This document shows positions 18,270 to 26,590 of a stretch of DNA of 64,000 nt, piece by piece. The notes under the pieces are model-generated. The model searched no databases, was not told the DNA's origin, and was given only the letters and a program-made list of their open reading frames with translations. The position numbers and the translations under genes were made by a program. Each line of letters begins with the position of its first letter. The first letter of the stretch is position 1. This DNA comes from Notoacmeibacter marinus (GTDB taxonomy: Bacteria; Pseudomonadota; Alphaproteobacteria; Rhizobiales; Rhizobiaceae): assembly GCF_002238045.1 (NCBI RefSeq), contig NZ_NBYO01000003.1, positions 620,001 through 684,000 on the forward strand. Reading direction: 5' to 3'.

Positions 18270-19379
18270 ATGGCCTCATTCCAACGGCAACCCGCCGAAC
18301 GCCTTGTGAAGCCGAGCGCCATCGCACCGGCGCTTCTGGACTGGTACGACCGCCACGCCCGCACCCTACCCTGGCGCGTCGCCTCTTCCGATCTCGCAAA
18401 GGGCATCCGTCCCGACCCCTACCGGGTCTGGCTATCGGAAATCATGCTCCAGCAGACCACCGTCGCGGCTGTGAAGGGCTATTTCGAAAAGTTTGTCACG
18501 ACCTGGCCAACCGTCGGCGATCTTGCCGCCGCGACCGACGATAGCGTAATGGCGGCCTGGGCGGGGCTCGGCTATTATTCGCGGGCGCGCAATCTGCTCG
18601 CCGCGGCCCGGCAGGTGAACGAGGCGGGCGGCTTTCCGGCCGACGCGGCCGGGCTGAAAGCACTGCCAGGCGTCGGCGATTACACTTCTGCCGCCATTGC
18701 CGCCATCGCATTCGACGAGCCAGTCGCCGTTGTCGATGGAAATGTCGAGCGTGTCGCCAGCCGCCTCGCTGCTATCGAAGTGCCGGTCAAAACGGCGAAG
18801 AAACAGATTCAAACCGTCGTATCGTGCATCACGCCGGCCGTGCGGCCCGGCGATTTCGCACAGGCCATGATGGATCTCGGCGCGACGATCTGCACACCGA
18901 AGCGTCCGGCCTGCGCGCTCTGCCCCGTCAATGCCTATTGCGTCGCCTTCAAGGAAGGACCCGACCCCACGACCCTGCCGGTCAAGCTGCCGAGAAAGGC
19001 GCGACCGGCCCGGCTTGCCGGCGCCTATGTGGCCGAACGATCATCTGACGGTGCAATTATGCTCGTGCGCCGCCCGGCTAGCGGCCTTCTGGGCGGCATG
19101 GCCGGGCCTTACCTGACCGATTTTTCGTCGCGTCATGACGGAGCCACCGGCGAAGACGCCGCGCCCTTTGCCGGCGACTGGATCGATTGCGGTACGGCAG
19201 AGCATGGGTTCACGCATTTTCAGTTGACCCTGGAGGTGATGTCGGCGCGTATCGATGGCGAGCCGGCTCTGCCTGACGGAGCGTTCTGGTGCCCACGTGA
19301 CGAGCTGATTCACGCGGCGCTGCCGACTGTCATGAAAAAGGCAATTGCCGCCGCTATACCGAACGCCTTTCACGCGTGA
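18270..19379 (+). CDS. mutY: A/G-specific adenine DNA glycosylase
   Basis: The enzyme removes adenine mispaired with 8-oxoguanine. Catalytic Glu is in SEIMLQQTTV, the helix-hairpin-helix is LPGVGDYTSAAIAAIAF, and the catalytic Asp is in VVDGNVERV. The iron-sulfur cluster motif is complete with C-x6-C-x2-C-x5-C (CTPKRPACALCPVNAYC). The C-terminal NUDIX-like 8-oxoG recognition domain follows from about residue 235. At 369 residues it is normal length. Its end overlaps the open frame of the HAD gene by a few bases. Confidence 0.95.
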   Translation: MASFQRQPAERLVKPSAIAPALLDWYDRHARTLPWRVASSDLAKGIRPDPYRVWLSEIMLQQTTVAAVKGYFEKFVTTWPTVGDLAAATDDSVMAAWAGLGYYSRARNLLAAARQVNEAGGFPADAAGLKALPGVGDYTSAAIAAIAFDEPVAVVDGNVERVASRLAAIEVPVKTAKKQIQTVVSCITPAVRPGDFAQAMMDLGATICTPKRPACALCPVNAYCVAFKEGPDPTTLPVKLPRKARPARLAGAYVAERSSDGAIMLVRRPASGLLGGMAGPYLTDFSSRHDGATGEDAAPFAGDWIDCGTAEHGFTHFQLTLEVMSARIDGEPALPDGAFWCPRDELIHAALPTVMKKAIAAAIPNAFHA

Positions 19380-19393
19380 AGAGACCTGATCCG

Positions 19394-20002
19394 ATGAGTA
19401 TCCATCATATCGTTTTCGACATTGGTCGCGTTCTGATCCATTGGGATCACCACGCCGCCTATCTGGACGCCCTGCCGGACGAGGAAGCGCGTCTGCGCTT
19501 TTTCGAGGACGTGGACTTCCAAGGCTGGAATTTGCAGCAGGATGCAGGGCGAAGCTGGGCCGAAGGCGAAAAAGACCTTGCAGCGCGCTTTCCCCACTAC
19601 GAAGAACTGATCCGGCTCTTCCGCAAGAACTGGCATCTGACGGTGCCGCACGCCATCGAGGAGAGTGTGGCGATCATGCGCGATCTGATCGACCGCGGTT
19701 ATGACGTGACGCTGCTGACCAACTGGTCGGCGGACACCTATCCCATTGCAACGGAACGCTATGGCTTTCTCGCCGAACCGCGCGGCGTGACCGTCTCCGG
19801 CCAGATCGAGATGGTGAAGCCGGACCCGGCGATCTACGATCACCATCAGCGAACCTTCGAACTCGATCCGGCCCGAACGCTCTTCATTGACGATTCAGAA
19901 CGCAATGTGGAAGCGGCCCGCGCCCATGGCTGGCAGGCCGTCCAGTTCGAAACGCCCGACCGGCTCCGCGCCGATCTCCGAAATCACGGCATCAGGGTGT
20001 AA
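19394..20002 (+). CDS. HAD-superfamily phosphatase (YihX-type subclass)
   Basis: A 202-residue HAD-IA hydrolase. Motif I is FDIGRVLIHWD: the nucleophile Asp is present, but the usual second Asp is Gly, as in the YihX (glucose-1-phosphate phosphatase) subclass. Motif II is LTNWS, motif III the Lys in MVKPDPAIYD, and motif IV FIDDSERNVEAA. Substrate is not predictable beyond a small phosphate ester. The start ATG has gaagag upstream; a GTG six codons earlier overlaps the mutY stop. It probably shares the mutY transcript. Confidence 0.85.
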   Translation: MSIHHIVFDIGRVLIHWDHHAAYLDALPDEEARLRFFEDVDFQGWNLQQDAGRSWAEGEKDLAARFPHYEELIRLFRKNWHLTVPHAIEESVAIMRDLIDRGYDVTLLTNWSADTYPIATERYGFLAEPRGVTVSGQIEMVKPDPAIYDHHQRTFELDPARTLFIDDSERNVEAARAHGWQAVQFETPDRLRADLRNHGIRV

Positions 20003-20011
20003 GGCAACTGC

Positions 20012-21208
<1,197 letters not shown>

Positions 21209-21333
21209 TTACCCGACAGGATGAAGATTGCGTGAATGGTGTACCGAAACGGCGCAAGCGGGTTGAACGCGAGGCGGCCGAACCGATATAGGCCGCTGCA
21301 TTCGACCGCCCTTCTTGCAGAAAGCCATCTTCC

Positions 21334-22020
21334 ATGCCCGCTCCCGAATTCGTCATCTTCGATTGCGACGGCGTTCTCGTCGATTCCGAGGTGATCGCAT
21401 CCCGCGTCGACGCCAAGCTGCTTTCGTCGATCGGCTACGAGATCACACCAGAGGAGATGTCGGAGCGTTTTGCAGGCCTTACCTTCAAGGACATTCTGCT
21501 GGTGGTCGAAGCCGAGGCGAACATCCCGATTCCGGCATCGTTGCTTGGCGACGCAGACAAAGAGATCGACCGCCGACTGCGTCGCGAGATCAAGAGCATC
21601 GAAGGCGCTGCCTGGCTTTTGCAATCGGTCGGGCTGCCCTTTGCCGTCTGCTCCAATTCCGGTTATGGCCGGCTCGACATCACGCTTACGGCGACCGGCC
21701 TGAAACCACTGGTGAAGTTGCTCTACAGTGCAAAAGACGAAGAGGGCGTCATGGAGAAGCCCGCGCCGGACGTCTATCTCATGGCTGCCGAGAAGGCGGG
21801 CGCCAATCCCGACCGGACCTTCGTACTGGAGGATTCCACCCATGGCGTTCATGGTGCGAATCGGGCCGGGATGCGGGTGATCGGCTTTACCGGCGGCAGC
21901 CACACCTATCCCGGCCATGCCGACAAGCTGCTGGAAGCCGGTGCGGAAACCGTCATCACCAAATTGCGGGACTTTCCCGCGACCATGGAGGCGCTGGGCA
22001 GTTTCGGCCGTCTCGGTTAA
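21334..22020 (+). CDS. HAD-IA family hydrolase (phosphoglycolate phosphatase/beta-phosphoglucomutase-like)
   Basis: A 228-residue enzyme with canonical HAD motifs: FDCDGVLVDSE (both Asp), CSNSG (motif II), Lys in MEKPAPDVYL, and LEDSTHGVHGANRAGM (motif IV). The cap between residues 20 and 85 is helical, subclass IA. It would act on a sugar phosphate or related ester in the cytoplasm; substrate cannot be set from sequence. It is divergent from ccrM and unrelated in close sequence to the HAD gene at 19.4 kb. Confidence 0.86.
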   Translation: MPAPEFVIFDCDGVLVDSEVIASRVDAKLLSSIGYEITPEEMSERFAGLTFKDILLVVEAEANIPIPASLLGDADKEIDRRLRREIKSIEGAAWLLQSVGLPFAVCSNSGYGRLDITLTATGLKPLVKLLYSAKDEEGVMEKPAPDVYLMAAEKAGANPDRTFVLEDSTHGVHGANRAGMRVIGFTGGSHTYPGHADKLLEAGAETVITKLRDFPATMEALGSFGRLG

Positions 22021-22105
22021 GGGCTCTACGATGATACGAAACTGGTCATAGCCAGTTCGGCGCGCAATAATCATTCGGCACGACGCAAGAAAGCGGGAGG
22101 CCGGT

Positions 22106-22438
22106 ATGAGTAATGAAAGCCCGTTCGCAATCCTATCCGGCCTGCTGCGACCCTACGCGCCCCAAATGACGGTCAAAGCCGATACCGGCGAGACCTATCT
22201 GCTCGAAGAAGAGCGCTCCGAGCCAAAGCCGCAAATGTTCGGCAAGGCGCAGATCGGCAAGCGCTATACCAGTCTTCACCTTATGGGGGTGTACTGCCGT
22301 CCCGAACTGCTGGATGGCATGAGCGACGCGTTGCGTAAGCGCATGCAGGGCAAGTCATGCTTCAATTTCACGAAAGCGGAGCAGATACCGCGCGCTGAGT
22401 TGGAGCGCCTGATCCGCCGCTGCTACGAGAGCCTCTGA
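22106..22438 (+). CDS. Conserved small protein of unknown function (DUF1801-like)
   Basis: A 110-residue soluble protein with no signal or membrane segment. Visible features are an aromatic YTSLHLMGVY strand and a KRMQGKSCFNF motif before a C-terminal helix. This pattern recalls small DUF1801-like proteins of unknown role, but I am not certain of the assignment. The start is firm, with gggagg six bases upstream of ATG. It is convergent with the lipoprotein gene, eight bases away. Confidence 0.72.
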   Translation: MSNESPFAILSGLLRPYAPQMTVKADTGETYLLEEERSEPKPQMFGKAQIGKRYTSLHLMGVYCRPELLDGMSDALRKRMQGKSCFNFTKAEQIPRAELERLIRRCYESL

Positions 22439-22446
22439 CCGTTAGG

Positions 22447-22992
22447 TCAGTTCGTCGCTGCACCCTTCTTCGGCCCCTCATCGAAACCGGCGAAAATGAC
22501 GATGTTGCGCGCGTCGGGCTGATCGACGGCGATGTTTGGATCGGTATAGATGAACTGCGTCGCGCCAGCGGTGTTCACCTCGACCGAATAGGGTTTGATG
22601 TCCGAATAGACCACCGTGTCGCCTTTCAACGCCGCCACCCGGATCGGCAGTTGAATGGTGCCGCTGCTGCCTTTGGGACCAAGAAGAACACGGCCAGCCA
22701 CAGCAACAGTCATTGCCAGGCGACCATTCTCGTATTTGCACTGGCGCGACACATCGGTAATCGCCGCCTGATAGCGGACGTTCTGCGAGGTTTCCTCGCC
22801 CTCATAGGTATTGAAATAGGCTGTCCCGTCGCGCAGGCGGACCTTGGGACAATAGCCTCGCAGCTCCTCGAAGGTCACTTTTTCCAGATCGCTATTGTCC
22901 GTCTTCGACTGGGACACGTTCAGCCCATCCGTCGAACTCTGGCAGGCCGCCAAAGAAGCCCCGATCAGAATCACAGCGGCCGTTCGCAGCAT
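22447..22992 (-). CDS. Hypothetical lipoprotein
   Basis: A 181-residue protein with a short lipoprotein signal peptide (MLRTAAVILIGASLAAC; lipobox LAAC). The mature part is mostly beta-like, with a YCPKVRLRDGTAYFNTYEG segment and a paired Cys farther on. I do not recognise a characterised family. The start is set by aaggg seven bases before ATG 22992; longer in-frame starts up to 23016 would lengthen the signal n-region. It is divergent from thrC across 243 bases, in which I see no other feature. Confidence 0.7.
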   Translation of the reverse strand: MLRTAAVILIGASLAACQSSTDGLNVSQSKTDNSDLEKVTFEELRGYCPKVRLRDGTAYFNTYEGEETSQNVRYQAAITDVSRQCKYENGRLAMTVAVAGRVLLGPKGSSGTIQLPIRVAALKGDTVVYSDIKPYSVEVNTAGATQFIYTDPNIAVDQPDARNIVIFAGFDEGPKKGAATN

Positions 22993-23235
22993 CGCCCCGC
23001 CCTTGCCTTTGAACATCATCGCCACCAACCCCATACACCGATCCATTTGCCGGCCTGTCCTATCGTTTCTGAACGGTGATGAAAACCGTTTCGATTGGGC
23101 CAAAGAAAGGCGAGACCAAATCGAGCGGACATGACAGCCGTTTGCATCGCCGGCAGCATGGCCTATACCCACGTCGAAAACTCATCAATGCCTGCCGGAG
23201 GACTTCGGCCTCGGCGGTTCTGCCCGGACATCACG

Positions 23236-24630
23236 ATGGAATATGTTTCAACACGGGGCGAAGCACCGTCCCTTTCGTTCCGAAACGCTCTGCTGACAGG
23301 CCTTGCCCGCGATGGCGGCCTTTACGTGCCGAGGGATTGGCCGCAATTCAGTGCGGACGATATCCGCTCCATGGCGAACCTGCCCTACGCCGATCTTGCG
23401 GTGCGCGTGCTGTGGCCCTTCGTCGACGGCGAGATCGAACGCTCGGCCTTCGAAGAGATCGTTCATGAAGCCTATGGAACGTTTGCCCATGAAGCGGTCT
23501 GTCCACTGACGCAGACGGGCCATAACCGCTTCGTCCTCGAACTCTTTCACGGGCCGACGCTCGCCTTCAAGGACGTCGCCATGCAATTGCTGGCACGGCT
23601 GATGGACCATGTTCTGACCGAAAGGGATGAGCGGGCGACCATTGTCGGCGCGACGTCCGGCGATACCGGCGGGGCGGCCATCGACGGTTTCGGCGGGCGC
23701 GACCGGACCGACATCTTCATCCTCTTCCCGCATGGCAGGGTGTCGCCGGTTCAGCAGCGCCAGATGACGACCTCGCCGCACGCCAATGTTCACGCACTGG
23801 CGCTGGAGGGCAATTTCGACGATTGCCAGAACCTTGTGAAGGCGATGTTCAATCACCACGCCTTCCGCGATTCGACGCGTCTGTCCGGGGTCAATTCGAT
23901 CAACTGGGCCCGCATCATGGCCCAGATCGTCTACTATTTCTCCAGCGCGATCAGCCTCGGCGCGCCGGACCGGCCGGTCTCCTTCACGGTACCGACCGGC
24001 AATTTCGGCGATGTCTTCGCTGGCTATTGCGCCAAGCGGATGGGCCTGCCGATCGATCGGCTGGTCGTGGCAACCAACGCCAACGACATTCTGGCGCGGA
24101 CGGTCGAAAGCGGCACCTACGCCATGGAAGGTGTCGTCGCCACCACCTCTCCCTCCATGGACATTCAGATCTCCTCCAATTTCGAGCGTCTTCTTTTCGA
24201 AGCCGGTGGCCGCGATGCAGGCAAGGTGCGCCGGTCGATGAACCAGCTGGTGCAAAGCGGGAGCTTCACGCTGGAAGAGGAGGTGCTGTCGGCCATTCGC
24301 GGTGAATTCGACGCCGACCGCGCCAGTGAGGACGAGATCGCAGGCGAAATTGCGCAAAGCTGGTCGCAAAACGGTTATCTTCTGGATCCGCATTCGGCTG
24401 CCGCTCATGCCGTCGCCCGCCGCTATGCAGAATCCGGCGTGCCGATGGTGGTTCTGGCGACGGCCCATCCGGCAAAATTTCCAGATGCCGTCAGGGCTGC
24501 GAGCGGTGTCACGCCGGACCTTCCGAATCACCTCTCCGATCTGATGGAACGAACCGAACGCTACGAAGTCCTTTCCCCTCGGCTTGAAATGGTGGAGGAT
24601 CATATCAGGGAACGGAGCCGCGCTGGCTAA
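23236..24630 (+). CDS. thrC: Threonine synthase
   Basis: The PLP enzyme converts O-phosphohomoserine to threonine. It opens with MEYVSTRG, as usual for the long bacterial form, and carries the PLP lysine in LAFKDVAMQ and the phosphate-binding SGDTGGAAI stretch. 464 residues is normal. The frame is open 47 codons upstream, but the chosen ATG matches the family start and the extra part is not conserved-looking. Homoserine kinase thrB, which makes its substrate, lies about 8 kb away on the opposite strand. Confidence 0.95.
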   Translation: MEYVSTRGEAPSLSFRNALLTGLARDGGLYVPRDWPQFSADDIRSMANLPYADLAVRVLWPFVDGEIERSAFEEIVHEAYGTFAHEAVCPLTQTGHNRFVLELFHGPTLAFKDVAMQLLARLMDHVLTERDERATIVGATSGDTGGAAIDGFGGRDRTDIFILFPHGRVSPVQQRQMTTSPHANVHALALEGNFDDCQNLVKAMFNHHAFRDSTRLSGVNSINWARIMAQIVYYFSSAISLGAPDRPVSFTVPTGNFGDVFAGYCAKRMGLPIDRLVVATNANDILARTVESGTYAMEGVVATTSPSMDIQISSNFERLLFEAGGRDAGKVRRSMNQLVQSGSFTLEEEVLSAIRGEFDADRASEDEIAGEIAQSWSQNGYLLDPHSAAAHAVARRYAESGVPMVVLATAHPAKFPDAVRAASGVTPDLPNHLSDLMERTERYEVLSPRLEMVEDHIRERSRAG

Positions 24631-24683
24631 GCAGTGTTCAGCCTAGCGGTCCGCCGTAGAGTATCGAGTGAGTTGGAGGAACA

Positions 24684-25979
24684 ATGAGGGTTCAAACGAC
24701 AACGCTTTCGAACGGCCTGATCGTGGCCACCGAAACGCGGTCCCATGTGGAAAGCGTGGCGCTCGGTCTCTGGAACAATAGCGGTTCGCGCCACGAGCAT
24801 CCGGACGAGCACGGCATCGCGCATCTGCTCGAACATATGGCGTTCAAGGGCACGAGCCGCCGCAGCGCCGAGGACATCGCGGTCGAGATCGAGAATGTCG
24901 GCGGCGAGATCAACGCCTCGACTTCCGTCGAAACGACGTCTTTCTTCGCCCGCGTCCTGAAGGAGGATGTGGGCCTGGCGACCGACATTCTGTGCGACAT
25001 CCTTCGCGACTCGACCTTCGACGAGGACGAGTTGCAACGCGAGAAGCACGTCATCGTGCAGGAGATCGGCGCGGCGATGGACACGCCCGACGATATCGTC
25101 TTCGACCGGTTCGCCGAAGCCGCCTTTGACGGTCAGCCCGTCGGTCGTTCAGTTCTAGGAACACGGGAAACCATCGAGACGTTTTCGTCCGACCAGCTCC
25201 GGTCGTATCTTGCCCGCGAATATGGTGGCGACAGGATGATCGCGGTTGCGGTCGGCGCCGTCGAGCACGAAGATTTTCTGCGTGAGATCGAAAGTCGACT
25301 GGGCGATCTCGGCTCTCACACGGGCGACGATTCCTTGTCGGCCGCCATCTATACGGGCGGTGACTTTCGGGAAACGCGCGATCTTCTTGACGCCCAGATC
25401 CTGATCGGCTTCGAGGGAAAGGCGTTTCTCGCGCGCGATTTCTACGCCAGTCAGTTGCTGGCCACGGTTCTGGGCGGCGGGATGAGTTCGCGCCTGTTTC
25501 AGGAGGTGCGCGAGAAACGGGGGCTGTGCTACTCGGTCTCGGCCTTCCACTGGAGCTTTTCCGACACCGGCCTGTTCGGCATTCACGCCGCCACCGGCGA
25601 AGAGGACATTGCCGAACTCGTGCCGGTTCTCCTCGACGAGATGACCAATCTTGCCGGCAGCATTCGTCAGGACGAGGTCGACCGCGCCCGTGCCCAGCTG
25701 CGCGCCAGCCTGTTCATGAGCAATGAAAGCTCGATGAGCCGGGCCAGCCAGATCGCCCGCCAACTGCTCATTCACGGCCGGGTTCTGCCACGGCAGGAAA
25801 TCATGGACCGCCTCGGCGACATCTCCGTCGAACGGATCCGCGATCTGGCCTATCGCACCTTTGGCGGCAGCACGCCCACCGTGGCCGCAATCGGCCCGCT
25901 CAACCCGATGCTGTCCTATAACGACGTGCACGGCCGCCTTTCAGGGCCCTTGGAGATGCGGCGCGTCGCAGCTTCCTGA
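24684..25979 (+). CDS. M16-family zinc peptidase (processing-peptidase-like)
   Basis: A 431-residue member of the pitrilysin/MPP family. The inverted zinc motif HLLEHMAFKG (HxxEH) is near residue 50, and a downstream Glu lies in INASTSVETTSFFARV. A second, non-catalytic M16 domain occupies the C-terminal half, with GGGMSSRLFQEVREKRGLCY. Bacterial homologues degrade or process small proteins in the cytoplasm or periplasm; no signal peptide is visible. The start has ggagga. It follows thrC by 53 bases and precedes a GNAT gene by 14. Confidence 0.9.
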   Translation: MRVQTTTLSNGLIVATETRSHVESVALGLWNNSGSRHEHPDEHGIAHLLEHMAFKGTSRRSAEDIAVEIENVGGEINASTSVETTSFFARVLKEDVGLATDILCDILRDSTFDEDELQREKHVIVQEIGAAMDTPDDIVFDRFAEAAFDGQPVGRSVLGTRETIETFSSDQLRSYLAREYGGDRMIAVAVGAVEHEDFLREIESRLGDLGSHTGDDSLSAAIYTGGDFRETRDLLDAQILIGFEGKAFLARDFYASQLLATVLGGGMSSRLFQEVREKRGLCYSVSAFHWSFSDTGLFGIHAATGEEDIAELVPVLLDEMTNLAGSIRQDEVDRARAQLRASLFMSNESSMSRASQIARQLLIHGRVLPRQEIMDRLGDISVERIRDLAYRTFGGSTPTVAAIGPLNPMLSYNDVHGRLSGPLEMRRVAAS

Positions 25980-25993
25980 GGCGCAGACGCGCA

Positions 25994-26578
25994 ATGCTGA
26001 ACCGGCTGCTTCAACCGCCGCTCAGACTCAAGGGACGCGAGGTTACGCTGCGCCTGCCGCAGCCGAGCGATTTCAGCGACTGGGCCAATTTGCGGATCCA
26101 AAGTCGCGCTTTTCTGGAGCCATGGGAGCCCGCCTGGCCGAACCCGCCCTTTTCGCGGCGCGAGTTCACCAAGACCGTCCGCCGGCAGATTGGCGAAGCG
26201 CGCGCCAAAAAGTCCTATACGTTCTTCATTCTATCGCCGGACGAGACCCTGATGGGTGGAATCACGCTTTCCAACATCCGTTACGGCGTCTGCCAGAATG
26301 GCGAAATCGGCTACTGGATGGGCGAGCCCTTTGCGGGCAAGGGCTATATGCACGACGCGATCGACACGCTTTGCGAGTTCGGTTTCGGTCGGCTGCGTTT
26401 GCATCGCATTCAGGCAGCCTGTATCCCCGGCAATGAACGTTCCGAACGCCTGCTCAAAAAAGCCGGATTTGAGCGCGAAGGGCTTTTGCGATCGTATCTG
26501 CTGATAGGCGGCGCGTGGCGGGACCATCATCTTTACGCCCGGCTGAGCGGCGAAGATGGCGGGCTGGGGACGTTGTAA
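25994..26578 (+). CDS. GNAT N-acetyltransferase (RimJ/RimL type)
   Basis: A 194-residue acetyltransferase using acetyl-CoA. The family core is seen in GEIGYWMGEPFAGKGYM (CoA-binding turn) and HRIQAACIPGNERSERLLKKAGF (motif B). The RimJ/RimL subclass modifies N-terminal amino groups of ribosomal or other proteins, or small molecules. The substrate is unknown here. It is closely spaced with the M16 gene before it and the c-di-GMP gene after it, so it probably sits in the same transcript. Confidence 0.88.
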   Translation: MLNRLLQPPLRLKGREVTLRLPQPSDFSDWANLRIQSRAFLEPWEPAWPNPPFSRREFTKTVRRQIGEARAKKSYTFFILSPDETLMGGITLSNIRYGVCQNGEIGYWMGEPFAGKGYMHDAIDTLCEFGFGRLRLHRIQAACIPGNERSERLLKKAGFEREGLLRSYLLIGGAWRDHHLYARLSGEDGGLGTL

Positions 26579-26590
26579 AGGGAGCGGGAT

